Assembly: GCA_009617715.1 (NCBI GenBank)
Contig: VTFK01000074.1
Location: 310,001-374,000 of the forward strand
DNA length: 64,000 nt
Source of the DNA: Plectrocnemia conspersa
Lineage: Eukaryota; Arthropoda; Insecta; Trichoptera; Polycentropodidae
Direction: 5' to 3'
The position numbers and the translations under genes are program-made. Shown here piece after piece: positions 1-11,300 of the stretch. The notes beneath the pieces were generated by a model that made no database searches, was not told the DNA's origin, and saw only the letters and a program-made list of their open reading frames with translations. Within the stretch, counting starts at the first letter, position 1. Each line of letters opens with the position of its first letter.

Positions 1-35
1 CTAATTTATATATATATAAAAATATATATACACAC

Positions 36-195
36 CTGTGGCGTGCCTTCCATACATGCGGTAGATTCAAAACGTCACCAGCATGCACGGTTGATTGACT
101 AAAAACACGAACGACTATAAACACAACCATCAACGAACAACCGTCCATGCTGGTGACATTTTGAATCTACCGCATGTATGGACGGCACGTCACTG
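36..195. mobile_element. 160-bp hAT-like palindromic MITE with 8-bp TSD
   Basis: The two ends are inverted copies: CTGTGGCGTGCCTTCC at the left pairs with the reverse of GGACGGCACGTCACTG at the right. The match runs inward through the block holding CATGCGGTAGATTC and CACCAGCATG, leaving a loop of only ~60 bp. The flanks are ATACACAC (28-35) and ATACACAG (196-203), a 7/8 match, as expected for an 8-bp hAT target duplication. The CAGTGRCG-type terminus also fits hAT. There is no coding capacity, so it must be non-autonomous. Superfamily is inferred from TSD length and terminus only. Confidence 0.65.
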
Positions 196-203
196 ATACA
201 CAG

Positions 204-250
204 CAGTGGCGTGCGGTCGGTCCATACATACGGTAGATGCGGCGCATGCC
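204..250 (+). repeat. Third arm of the same hAT-like family, starting right at the TSD
   Basis: CAGTGGCGTGCGGTCGG, followed by a CCATACATACGGTAGAT block, resembles the terminal arm of the element at 36-195. It starts at the base right after that element's right target duplication. It is either the remnant end of an older sibling next to which the 160-bp copy inserted, or one end of a longer element whose other end I cannot find. Confidence 0.5.
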
Positions 251-904
251 TTGGGATTGTAATATGATTTTAAAAATTAAATATTTTTGTTTCTGACGTC
301 TGATAACATAAGAGTAGCATAGAAAATAATCTAGCACTATAGATCAGTAATGCAAATCAGTGAATAATAGCTGAACGACCTGGGTTCAAATCTCATATGA
401 AAACTAGTGTGTCTGTGAGATCAGAATTAGTTAATAATATACAAATATTACTTCGATCGATCATAACAGATAAGGTTTTCCTAGATTTTTCAAATCTAAC
501 AGATGAATATTAAGATACAAAGTTAAAATAAAATCTGTTGATTGTGAGCTGTAATAATATTTCATAATTAAAACATTGCGGTTCGCTATTTTTCGGAAGT
601 TTCAATGTTTTGACAAAATGTGACATTTTTTTGCGCTATAATATTAAATGAATATATATAATATATATTGCCATCTATTGATAGAATTTCAATCTAATAT
701 TTTTACTAACTCAAATTATGTTATTTTTAACCCTTGAAACCAAAATGATTTCAGTATGGTTTTTGAGAGGGTTTGTTAATTGTTTTTATCATATTGTAAC
801 GCAACACGTACTTCCCTTATACAAATATGTAATAGTAATTCGTAAAAACTTTATTTTAAATAAAATTCATATATGGAAATCGTCCGTATAAAAATACAGT
901 CGTA
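251..904. other. AT-rich DNA, no gene seen
   Basis: No reading frame or repeat stands out. At 388-398 there is a B-box-like GGTTCAAATCT, with weak A-box-like TAGCAYAG strings upstream at ~316-340. The spacing is too long for a tRNA and I see no cloverleaf. Confidence 0.4.
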
Positions 905-1190
905 TAATATATCACCGAATGGTGTTTAAACCGAATTTTTCCTGGATTGCGGTTAAATAAACTCGTGGGCGTTTCGGCCATTAATCGTTCCGCAGGATTT
1001 TTCCGATGGATACGATTAAAGCAATACTTTTTTATAAAAAAAATGACGACGAAGGAGCCCGAGGGATTTAAATGTTTTCAGAAATTTCGACGTTTACGTT
1101 TCACGTTTATTTACTCGTTAATCTTGTGCGGAGTTTGTAGTGTAAATATTTCAGCAGGAAATGTACAAATCAATATGTTTTATTAGGTTA
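905..1190. other. GC-richer block, possible conserved non-coding element
   Basis: This stretch is clearly less AT-rich than its surroundings and holds several homeodomain-type cores (TTAAATAA, CATTAATCG, CGATTAAAG). A short plus-strand frame crosses it (947-1186), but it has no recognisable domain. I read it as a candidate regulatory or conserved block; this is inference from composition only. Confidence 0.2.
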
Positions 1191-1353
1191 TACTTTGTGC
1201 AACGTTGTGAATTTTATACTGAAAGCATTTTATCTCTAAAGTATACAAAATCTTTTTTACTAGTTTGTGACCGTAATAACGTATCGGTAAAGTATCGAAT
1301 GTATAAGAACTGCGTTTTATTTTTTATTAATAAAAAAATCGATAAAAATTACC

Positions 1354-1680
1354 TGCGGCGGTAATAAAATTTTGATTAATAAAAAAATAATTAAAATGCA
1401 ATATGTATAAGTTTTATGAATAACTAAAGTTCTAAAAAAATAATAAAATTATTTAAAACCTAAAAATGCATTAAGTTGTATGTTCATTTAATTTAAGTCA
1501 ATTTTTACAATGTTGTTACATTTCGAAAAAAATTTTTCCGCGGCGCTATTAAAATTTTGATTAATAAAAAATAGTTAAAATGCAATATAACCTTTTGTTA
1601 TCTAAATTAATAAAATTATTTAAAACTTGTAAATGCATTTAATTTAAGTAAATTTTTTAAAATTCGAAAATGAGTTATTT
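1354..1680. repeat. Diverged ~186-bp tandem duplication
   Basis: Two similar units begin at 1354 and 1540. Each opens with a CGGCG-type start, then TAAAATTTTGATTAATAA, then TTAAAATGCAATAT. Both continue through a block with AATAAAATTATTTAAAAC and a stretch ending in CATTTAATTTAAGT. The second unit is shorter through internal deletions. The copies differ at many positions, so the duplication is old. Confidence 0.6.
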
Positions 1681-2282
1681 ATTCTAAATGTGTTTGCTAT
1701 GTATAATATGTTAAAAATGACGTTCTGAAAGTTTGCTTCAGGTTTGTTTCTACAATAACAATATATTATTATTGAAGAATAAATAAGAAAAAACATACTT
1801 TTTAAGTTGTTAGTAAAATATTTCAGTGTTGAAATTTTTTCATAAGGGGGTACCATTTAAAGGTTCAGAAACAGTGAACCGGTTATTAAAAATTTGGCAA
1901 CCTACCGCTGCTTATAACCCTCAATAATTTTATTTTCATCCCATTTGGGGTAATTTACCTAGGTTCGCCGAACCCTAATCCAGATTATTATTATGGAATT
2001 ATATGTATTTTTTATAAAGCAAATACATATTTGTTGTTATATTTTTTTTTATTATTTATACAATACTAGCTAATGATAGTTCAATTTTGTTATCTTATAT
2101 TTGCACCAAAAAGTATTTTTTTATAATAAATTATCATTTCCATAAAACACTATATTTCACGTTGTTTTAAGCCTATAAACTTTAATTTTTTCTAATTATA
2201 GCTCACATTAATTATATACACAGTTGAAAACTATCGACGTTATCAAATAAATTGTATCACGTGTAACTGAAAATCATATTTT
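1681..2282. other. AT-rich DNA, no feature seen
   Basis: No gene, inverted repeat or family member recognised. The small minus-strand frame at 1644-1856 has no domain and is typical of chance frames in this composition. Confidence 0.4.
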
Positions 2283-2326
2283 TTAATTTAAATAAATTAA
2301 CAGGTTACCCCAATGCGTCACGATGG
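2283..2326 (-). repeat. Dispersed repeat end (GTGACGCATTGGGGTAAC family)
   Basis: Read on the minus strand, ATCGTGACGCATTGGGGTAA is followed by CCTGTTAATTTATTTAAATT. The same order of blocks is found on the plus strand at 54031 and 62663. A segment around AGGTYACGAT present in those copies is missing here. The A/T-rich tail of AAATAAAT type suggests the 3' end of a non-LTR retrotransposon. That assignment is inferred. Confidence 0.5.
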
Positions 2327-2922
2327 TAATAAAACAATGGCAAATCAAGAAATGTTATTTCTCGAGAAATTTTCTGATTTTTCAAAAAATGTTATAAATC
2401 ATTTTTTATTAAATAAAATTAAATTAATATGAATATTATTTTAAGGTATACAATCACTGCCATTTTTAGTACGCTGCATGGTTCATGCATAATATGCATA
2501 CTTCTTAGAAGGTTTTGGTTAAACAAATTTTTAGCACTAGAACTCGCCTTATTTTTGCTTAAGTAATAAAAAAACCACTCAGATATAAAACCTTTCTGAA
2601 GGTGTTTGTGCCGGATGGTTAAAAATATGCATCTCGGAAGCTCAAAAATATTTGCATAACCAACATATTTTTGCGAATTTTTTATTATTCTGACCGGCCG
2701 GCGGCTTTATCTTTGCTTTGGTGATCAAATAACCCGCCCTTGTGAGAAGAAATTACGCATTGGAATCGGCAAAATACGATTTAAAGCTATTTTTTTGATA
2801 ATCAAAAAATGTTTTTGTTTATATTGTGTTTATAAAGTAGCAAAAGCAGTTATTGAGAAGTGTCTCACAATTATTGTTGACAGCCAAAGAGAACTTAATT
2901 TTTTTGTTATAATTTTTCCTAA
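2327..2922. other. AT-rich DNA with small inverted motifs, no gene
   Basis: There are ATGCAT palindromes near 2481-2494 and 2625. A weak inverted pair (AGAAGGTTTT near 2508, AAAACCTTTCT near 2598) is too imperfect to define an element. Confidence 0.3.
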
Positions 2923-3002
2923 AATATACTATAAATGCAATATAAAATAAAAATAAAAAAATAATATACTATAAATGCAATATAAAATAAAAATAAAAAA
3001 AT
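2923..3002. repeat. Perfect 40-bp tandem duplication
   Basis: Two apparently identical 40-bp units (2923-2962 and 2963-3002), each opening AATATACTATAAATGCAAT and ending in an A-rich run. Their identity indicates a recent duplication, or an assembly or slippage artefact. Confidence 0.9.
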
Positions 3003-3355
3003 AACAACAATACGTAAAATTAACTAGCTCTCATGTGGATACTAAACAAATTAACAATGTTTACAAATTAACTCACTACTCAAAGGGTTAAAATCCGTAT
3101 ACATATACGACGTATACTTGAATTCCTAGTAACAGTGGAATGAACGGAATTAAATCTATGCTGTTGGTTCAATAAAATTTGCTGAAAATAATTGAAAAAG
3201 TATCTATGGATAATTATTCGGAATAATTTAGCAGGAGCTTACAACAACTGTAAGTGTCTATAGTTTTTTTATGCACACTTATTCACCCTTTTGTATGTTT
3301 ACGAAGATTAGGAAACGATGACGTCTTGAAAATAAGATCAAAAATATATTTTAGA

Positions 3356-3430
3356 GGTGCAAAGAGACTGACTTAGCGACCCTTTAAAATAAAATCGAGA
3401 ACCAAATCAGACCGAAAGGAATGTCTTCAA
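3356..3430 (-). repeat. LINE-related repeat fragment
   Basis: On the minus strand GATTTTATTTTAAAGGGT, then GC, then AAGTCAGTCTC matches the stretch at 12139-12172, just 5' of RT-like codons. Here the RT-coding part does not follow. The call rests on the shared ~35 bp; family assignment follows from the 12.1-kb copy. Confidence 0.45.
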
Positions 3431-5107
3431 TTTCTCAACGCTGCATTTAAAATCTGTATATAATAACATGTGTATAAAATAACATGCATCTTAGGATATT
3501 TTATATATATACATTAATGTTGATTAAACTAAGGATCACTACTTTATATATATAATATACATTAATGTGGATTAAGCTTATAGTTTTAGGATTTTGTAAA
3601 TAAGCTATATATATAATTTATCAATAGTGAAACGTGTAATAAAAAAATAATGACCTTAAAAAAAATAAATTTGGCAATTTATTTTTTATTGATTTTTCTA
3701 GTACTGTCATAATTTTCTATGATATTTTATTAAGGATTTTTATTATCAGACAGACTACGAAGTTTATAACACTGCGTTTAAGATTTTTTCATATACGAGA
3801 AAAAACCCTCTTTGCTTAAATTTATATAAAAAATGTCTTTGATCAAGTTTTTAATGAAAGAAGTTAAACATGGCTGCTATATGAGTGTAATTATTTTTTA
3901 AATAATCTGCAGCGTTCTTTAAAAATGAATTACTATTTAATTAACTAGAAAATATCAATTTGACAAACATAAAAATTTACCATATGATCCTGTGTCCATT
4001 TGGAAAATTAATTTATAAATTTTTAAGCACTAGACTGTATATATTACAAGTATACGTGTACTAAATACAATCCTCTCCCCATATAACAAGCAAACTTCGA
4101 ACTAAACCCATTCGTACGTGCAGCACACGGCAAACAAACTTTTAGCCAGTGAAAAGGGTTGAATTAGAGAATTTATTAACTAAATAATAAAAAAAGCAAC
4201 CAACACGCCAGTTTGAGTCAAAAACTTTGGCTCAATCTGACGTGTTTGAAAGATTAAAAAATAAAAATATATAAAAGCTTCAGCTAAGGGATAAGGGCGC
4301 GCTTAAAAATATCAAGGTCTCGAGTGTATTGTTGAAATGATAAACGGCTTATTGAGATTTTAGATACTCAAACTTTAACAATGATAAAAAAAATTGGCTT
4401 ATATATAAAATAAATTTTATCAGTGCGGTGCAAGATATTAATTATCTATTGTGTTGCGATATTTTAAGATATTATTAAATGTATAAGAGCCATTAAAATA
4501 CTATTGTGGGAGTTTTACCCACTTGTAAAATTAATTTAGAGGTTATTCTAACGACCATTTCAAATAATTAGGGCCTGACAATGAAAGAGCGATCTCGAAG
4601 CGAATCGGTATTACTCGTTAAAAAACTAATCTTTGCTTGGAAAAGATGCGCGATAGACAATGAGTTTTAGCTTGCGCCAAATATTACTGTTTTTCTACCC
4701 TTTGTTAATGATCGATAGTAGCCGTCTACCCGTTTTACTTTAAAAACATGAATTCACAAAAGTAAGATGTTCCAAAATCTAAGAGTATTCGAAAGGCAGT
4801 TTTCTAAAGATTAGGCTATTTTTATCCTAATACCTGTATCCGAAAATCAATAAAATAAATAACTTTCTGCAGCTCATTAAAATCTATATCTATTGAAGCA
4901 ACAAGTTTAATTTCTTAAAAAAATATTCTGGCCCGTAGAAGCCTGAAAACTTGAATGCTTTATTTATTTTACTTAAATCCTTAGATCACACGTATATATA
5001 AATATATTATTTGCTGAATGAATTTTACAGCCACTTTTGTAACTGTGATTTAAAAATAATTCATAAAAAAATGGTATACTCCAATGTTTTTATGACTTCT
5101 TTGACGG
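3431..5107. other. AT-rich DNA without recognised genes
   Basis: Two partial direct repeats around TATACATTAATGTKGATTAA lie near 3508 and 3553. A hairpin at 4203-4249 is listed separately. No frame with a domain was found on either strand. Confidence 0.35.
4203..4249. other. Imperfect 47-nt hairpin
   Basis: AACACGCCAGTTTGAGTCAAA faces TTTGGCTCAATCTGACGTGT, giving a stem of about 20 bp broken by three isolated mismatches or wobbles, with a very short loop. The mismatch spacing resembles a small-RNA hairpin. The loop is unusually tight for a metazoan pre-miRNA, and the stem could equally be a decayed MITE. Confidence 0.35.
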
Positions 5108-5116
5108 ACTAATTAT

Positions 5117-5530
5117 GGCAACGTCACAAATAAGCGCGGACAAATGAGTGTGTGTCAAAAGAGCGCTGCATTATAAGCGCTGCGTCATAAAAGCGCTTAC
5201 CAAAGTAGCGCTGTAACAAAATAGCGCGCGTCAAATGCGCAGACAGTCATATGAGCGTTTGACAAAAGAAAGCACGTCATAAGAGCGCAAAAATACTTGA
5301 AAAAAATTAAATAATATATATTTTAGGAATGATGTTATACAAAATATAGGTAAATTGTGAAAAATTTACAAAGAATAAAAATTCACGAAACAGGCGGTAA
5401 AATTAATATTTTATGTGCCAGAGCGTATTAACGATTAAAATGATTTGTCAATGAAAACATTATTATTTATTAATTATTACGTACATACGAAAGTATGGCT
5501 CCCCATCCCCATGCGTACGATATACATATA
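5117..5530 (+). repeat. Left terminal inverted repeat with unit array
   Basis: The array (5117-5290) has about eleven units ending in AGCG, separated by GTCA or a derivative, for example GTCATAAGAGCG. The following ~240 bp includes GGCGGTAAAATTA, ATTTTATGTGCCAGAGCG and ATGGCTCCCCATCCCCAT. It is mirrored at 7453-7840. Confidence 0.8.
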
Positions 5531-7293
5531 TTTTGTACTAAAATGAAACGCTGATTTTGAATTTATCATTAGATTTGTTCTATAATGTTTCATTAAATTG
5601 ACAAATAATTATCGACTCAACTTTCAATGAATGCGTATAATAAGGCAGGTATACGGCCCTTCAGTTGTTAGATATCATTCCTACTACTATTACTATCACA
5701 GTAATAATAACACAGTTAATATCAAATTCATCGTCACTTTCTTAAACATCCATTATTATATCGTCATTCGTAATTATATGAATAATTTCTAAAAATAAAT
5801 CAATATATGTATTTATAAATAATTAAAACACAGATTACTAATTATTAGTAATTTACTAGCTCGAAAAGACTAATATTATTATTTGAGTTGCCGTTAAAAA
5901 TGTCGATAGTTGTCAATCGCTGATTTGAATAGTGCGAGCGAGATAGCGAGGTCTGCTTGCATCTCGCTTTTTTTTTTCCGTCATACTAAAATCTTTTTTT
6001 ATTTGATAACAGATACACAATATTAAGTAAGAATTATGCACAATTAGAGCATATAATCCCGTTTCATCCGATATCATAAAAATATAGATACTCTTTGAAG
6101 GAAAAAATCAGTTTAAGACCAATAATTGTCAAGTATCGCGTTATGCGTGGTCTTAAGACCGCTCGATTTGGCCATGTTCCGATGAAAAAGTTTACAATAA
6201 ACTTACACTCGTAAATTTAAGCTGATTGAGTTATTTGCATAAGTTGAAAATTCAATCTTACTAAAATGTGTTTACAACAAGTTTTTTTACCATTAATAAA
6301 TTCAAATTGGCAAAATTAGCTCCAACACAAAGCAATAAATGCAAATTACACTGGTAATTAAAATGAATTGAAATCACTTTATAATGCACTGCTAATTAAA
6401 AACATCGAAAGGGATATTATTATAAAAAATATCAACGAAAACACTTATTTGACAAAAATGTAACACGACCGTTAATGACTAATGTCATATGGCTACTGAA
6501 TTTTTTTTTAAATATTTCGAGATGCATAAACAAGTTCAAACGAGTTCAAGGTTATGCTTCGTGTTATGTTCATATAAACCATAACGATTAAAATGTCGTG
6601 CATCTCAGATTACAAAAAAAATATTTTTTATTGAAGGTTGACAATTTGTCTATTTTTTAAATATTTATCTCTAATTCGAATTATTTTAATGCAAGTTGTT
6701 TGTTTATTTTTAATATTTTAATGCAAGAGTGACACGAAGGTCACCTTTTTTGTTGACTTGTTGACCTTCTAAAAGTATTATGTCGATGGTTTCATGTTTT
6801 ATATTACATATTTAAATCTAATTTATATGTGCCAAATTTACGACATTTTCAAATGACGTTCTTTCGTTGAAAATAGTGAAAAAAATATACTTTTATTACA
6901 TATTGATAATATGGGGGTTAGGGGGGGGGGGGGGGCTGAACAAAACTATATTTTGAAATTTATTATTTAATATTTTATAAACATATTATGTATTTATTTT
7001 TATTGAAAACTAATTTTATTCGACGCTCCTTCTTACAAAAGTCAGCAATAACCGCATTATATAATCTGTATATTTTCAGAGTGTCTTCGAAAAGAAAGTT
7101 CTTGTTTAGATAAAAAGCAAATCACGTCAATTAGTTTGGAAATAATTTATCTGTTTGCAGTAACATTTTTATTATTTAATTCAACATTTGCCTTAAATTG
7201 AGCACTGAAGAAATCATCGATACGATTTTCTTTACTAATTTTTTAAATTGTATAGTAGCGCATATGTGAGGTTGAGAGCGTTTGTGCTTTTGA

Positions 7294-7421
7294 CGAGCTT
7301 CACTTAAATTGTAATAAATTTAAAAATATAGTTTTTATTCCCATTCCCCTTATTTTACGAGCTTCACCTAAATTGTAATAAATTTAAAAATATAGTTTTT
7401 GTTCCTATCCCCCCTAACCGC
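7294..7421. repeat. 64-bp tandem duplication, with an inverted third copy at ~6912-6970
   Basis: ACGAGCTTCACYTAAATTGT recurs with a 64-bp period (7293 and 7357), each unit running through TATAGTTTTT to a C-rich run (CCCCT). The G-rich strand of the same unit occurs inverted at 6912-6970 (GGGTTAG, then a G run, then ACTATATTTT). Both copies are internal to the element at 5117-7840. Confidence 0.65.
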
Positions 7422-7452
7422 ATGCCCTGTTTCAAAGTTACCGCACGACACT

Positions 7453-7840
7453 GATATGCATATATCGCATGTATGGGGATGGGGAGCCATAATTTCGTAT
7501 GTACGTAATAATTAATAAATAAGAATATTTTTTATTGTTTAATCATTTTAATCGTCATTGCGCTCTGGCACATAAAATACTAATTTTACCGCCTATATCT
7601 CGTGAATTTTAATTCTTAGTAAATTTCTCACAATTACTTATATTTTGTATAGATAATTCCAAAAATATTCATTACTTGATATATATCAAGTTGGTTTTGC
7701 GCTCTTATGACGTGCTCTCTTTTTTTAAGCGCTCATATGACGCACGCTATTTTGTGATAGCGCTACTTTGGTAAACGCTCTTATGACGCAGCGCTTATAT
7801 GACGGCGCTCATTTGACGCACGCTCTTTTGACCGGCTGCC
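7453..7840 (-). repeat. Right terminal inverted repeat with unit array
   Basis: Read on the minus strand from 7840, the array has about ten units (GTCAAATGAGCG, GTCATATAAGCG, GTCATAAGAGCG and others). It is followed by the same unique segment as the left end. A small extra palindrome, TTGATATATATCAA, lies at the junction (7677-7690) and has no counterpart at the left. Confidence 0.8.
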
Positions 7841-7849
7841 ACTAATTAT

Positions 7850-8644
7850 ACAATTGAATGGCGTATTTATAAATATAAAGCTGCTCGTCAAAGTTGGGTA
7901 AATAAATGGCAAGTCATAATTATTACCTTCTTTGCTTAGATTAAAATGAAATGGCAATAGCTACAAATTTTCTCAAATTAATAAATACAAATAGCATATT
8001 TTATACGCCACCGCAAATTTTACTACCCGTTATGTTATATAACACACCATAAAACGACACGTGGAATTATTATGCGGCATTGCTAGGCGATATGTGAAAT
8101 TGCGAATATGTATCGCGAACACGTGGCACCGAGCGATAATGTATCACGGGAGCACATTATTTATGGTCACCGTGCACGCCATCGCCTTCCGCCTTCGGGA
8201 AAAGAATCTCAGATATTATGCAAATCGGAAGGGAAAAATAAAAAATAAGTTTCTTAACTGAAAATCTCCGCAGAATTTTTCCCCTTGTTTGAGACAAGGA
8301 AACGCCGACGTCCGGTGCGAAGTGACTTTAATTAAAAATATGCTAAGCGCTCCTTCGGTCCTGTCTTGTGACCCACAAAACTTTTAATATTCTGTATATA
8401 AATATTTGCGCACTGTTTGTTGGATAATGTCAATATGATTTTAAAGATTCGACTGAGGAACTATTGAGTAAAGCCTATGATTATGTATAAAATAATCTCT
8501 CAGTATTATTATAAAAAAATATAAACGAACAATTTGCTTGTCGCGAAATGCATTTACTGACTCACAAACTACGCTAAAATCTAAATATTCTTATTTTAGA
8601 TGTAAAACATGTTTAAAAGTCTCCTACATATTAATTTTAAAAAA
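7850..8644. other. No gene; GC-richer block at ~8055-8340
   Basis: The block contains CACCGTGCACGCCATCGCC and CGCCGACGTCCGGTGCG and is distinctly less AT-rich than its flanks. A 66-codon plus frame crosses it (8061-8261) without a recognisable domain. It is a candidate conserved non-coding block, by composition only. Confidence 0.2.
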
Positions 8645-8674
8645 TCAACACTCGGAGAATCAACACTCGGAGAA
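8645..8674. repeat. Two perfect 15-bp units
   Basis: TCAACACTCGGAGAA is present twice head to tail. Confidence 0.9.
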
Positions 8675-10099
8675 CACACAAGAATCAGAAATTACCCTCA
8701 AACTGATTTCTCGAGAATTTTGATGAATGAAAAAATGGACGTAATGCTGATACATTATTAAAATAATTTTCATACTGGTAATTAAATACATTTGAGTACT
8801 TTGCTTACAAAATCTGTATTTTAATAAACTTTGACGGAAGTATATATAAAAGAGCATATGTTCTATACAAAAATTGCAACTGAAAACAAATAAACTGATT
8901 TATGTATCATTTGTATATTGAAAATAATATACTTTCCTATTTTTTTAAATCACATTTGAGATATAAAATATTGAATTACTAGAAAAATCTCATACAGTAC
9001 TGAAGGCATTTCTCTTATATGCAGTTTCCTTATATGGGGTCTGACAGGCGAAAATTGCTCAGGTCCGTGAAACCACCTCACGTCCCACTGCAAAAATTCT
9101 TGACAACCTTGAAACTTTAATAGTTAGAGCTCTCTTGTCGAAGATTTGATAAAACATACGTTGAATAATTACTATTATATAATAGTTTATGCATTAAAAA
9201 TACTAAAGCGTTTAACCTATAAATTTTCAACATAATCTGGTTTAAACTGCGAAAACGTTGTATTAACGAATTGCTAAGTTTATAGTTGCACTTTGCACAA
9301 CTTTGCAACTTTCCGGCGAATATTAATAGCGGAGCCATGTGTCTTTTGAACAAGCTAAAAGTGGTAAGGTGGAAAATATTTTACACCGTAATGTTATTTG
9401 GTTTCACCTGCTCCTGTCTGAACTTTAGGTTAACGGTCGTAACTTTTAAATTGCTTACAGTACTATATGAATATGAAAGCCAAGGTACAGTGTTTCTAAT
9501 GGCGCTTATCTAACTACACTTTTACGTATGATTATGAATTTTGTATTGCGAAAAAGGGTCAACAGTGGGTTTTGGATGTTTCGCGAAGGGCCTTTTCTGT
9601 CGCGATTAATTTAAATGTTAAATAGTTTTGTAAAGGTAGACAATGAAAATTGAAATAATAACATGGCGCAATAACCATTATAAAATACAGCAAGTATCAG
9701 TAGAAACAAATATTTTAGATTCAATTTATTTGAAAAGGTAATGCCGTCAAATAAATTATAAAATAGGCCGGGCATCTGTCGCTTGACATAAAGTCTGCAA
9801 AGCGGTTAACTTTATTAGGGCTGAGGGTGAGAGAGTACTTCTATTTGGATATATGATTTAAAAAAATGTAAATTTTATTATTATTGTATTAGAAAAAAGT
9901 GTGTTTTAAATAATATCGACTTTTTGAACAATTTTTATAAAATATTTGAGGCATGAAGTGATTAAAAGAGAGCAAAGAAAGTTTAAGGGTTAAAACGTAC
10001 AAAAATTACCAAACACAGTTATCATCAAGATATAATTTAGATTAAATAGTGAAAACTATAATACTAATTATTAATCAAGAACGCCTTAACTGAACTTTT
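8675..10099. other. AT-rich DNA, no gene recognised
   Basis: Overlapping small frames on both strands near 9117-9513 lack domains and appear to be chance frames. No inverted-repeat element was found. Confidence 0.35.
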
Positions 10100-10430
10100 C
10101 ATTGTCATTTGATTTTGATAATCTCCACAACCTTTCACCTCAAAGCCAACAATCGACCGACAGTAAATTCGAATCCATTTATTAGCTGCAAAGGCTATAA
10201 TCCTAGCGTGTTTTCCATTCAAAAGCTCCATTCTGATGTCACATATGAATTCTCCCGTTGTTTAAATTCGCTCAAAACTCGCAAAATCACTTCGGTTCTA
10301 GGTGCGGAGAAAAGCGAGCGCTCCATTGTTTGGCGTGGATAACGAATTAACACGCCCAAAGCATGAATCCGCTTCTGGAAAATTCCATATTCAAGAATAA
10401 AATTCGACCGAGCCAAATAAAATAAATAGC
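10100..10430. other. GC-richer block, unknown
   Basis: This stretch is less AT-rich than its surroundings (GGTTCTAGGTGCGGAG, CGAGCGCTCCATTGTTTGGC). Frames are open on both strands (10109-10342 plus, 10219-10440 minus), but neither product shows a motif I know. Opposing open frames with no homology favour non-coding DNA. Confidence 0.2.
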
Positions 10431-11210
10431 ACTTTGACAAAACACACTTTTCTTCAGATAGTATTATATATTGTTAACATTTACTCAACTTTATTAAAAA
10501 TATTTTGTTCCATGCAGACTATACCTTTCACTTCACAAGTTTATACCTTTCATTTTTAATTCAATGTAATGCAAATAAGTAGCTTGTGGTGCAAACCAGT
10601 GGCAGTAACTAAGCTTGCAAAAGCATTTAAAAATGATTATTTACTGTTATTATTTTTTACCTAACTTTGTTATAATTTGTCTTAGCGCGCTTATAGAAAA
10701 CAAGGGCGTGTACCGTCAAAAAAGCTTAGAAACGCCAAAGAAAATTTTTCAAAATCATTTGATTTGGTAGTAAAGTAAATTGCCTATTGATGTCACTCAC
10801 AATGTGCTCAACACTTTAAACTACTGTTCTCATCTAAAACTCGATATATAAAGTAAGACTGCAACAATCATACATGAATTTATAAATTCAGCATCAGTAA
10901 AAGGCTCTATTTTATTAGTAAATAAGTGAGCTACTTGTAAGCTGACTTGGGCTATTTTTTATTTTTGAATAATAAAAATTCAGTTTTAAATTTTTCAACT
11001 TTTTTGCAAGTTGTGAATATCGTTTTGAGTGCTTAATCTGGTAATGGCGATATAATGTTATCGCACAATAAACACAACGCTTTGTTATCTAATTTGAAAA
11101 CGAAATAATTTACACCCGACTCTTATTTAAAAGCACGACATTCGAAATCCACTAGTATATTTTTTTCTTGCTTTGATAAATAACAATAAAATATTGCAAA
11201 TAGCATGAAG
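10431..11210. other. AT-rich DNA, no feature seen
   Basis: A CAGTGGCAGTAACT string at 10599 resembles a hAT-type end, but no partner end is visible nearby. Confidence 0.3.
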
Positions 11211-11300
11211 ACGCTGTCAAATTATAACTGCTTAACTCCTTAACAGCGGAATGCGAAGCAATAGGAGCACCACATACGATCATATATCGCAACTCCTTAA
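11211..11300 (-). mobile_element. Copy of a ~95-bp inverted-repeat MITE (family of 54334)
   Basis: On the minus strand GTGGTGCTCCTATTGCTT, then GCATTC, then AATTTGACAGCGTCTT matches the 54.3-kb copy. The ends carry the CGCTGTCRAATTAT-type terminus. The other end is diverged, so the boundary is approximate. Confidence 0.55.

Larger units (their letters stand above)
5117..7840. mobile_element. Non-autonomous Mutator-like element with terminal unit arrays
   Basis: The 2724-bp element is flanked by identical 9-bp duplications ACTAATTAT (5108-5116 and 7841-7849). It begins GGCAACGTCAC and ends with the reverse of GGCAGCCGGTCA. The inverted ends are ~400 bp long. The outer ~175 bp of each is a diverged tandem array of about ten 14-16-bp units (consensus near GYGTCAWAWRAGCGC). 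The inner part is a unique inverted sequence reaching CTCCCCATCCCCAT. A 9-bp TSD with long TIRs is the classic Mutator (MULE) signature. No transposase frame is present, so movement would need a helper. The interior carries a 15-G run (6921-6935) and a 64-bp duplication. MULE is inferred from structure, not protein. Confidence 0.75.

Noticed and set aside
310..400. Possible Pol III promoter (TAGCAYAG and GGTTCAAATCT)
   Set aside because: Box spacing is too long and no stems pair; too weak to call a SINE.
5117..5290. Array read as a CRISPR or satellite
   Set aside because: Units are short, diverged, without spacers, and mirrored at 7670-7840 with a 9-bp TSD outside, so it is a transposon terminus.
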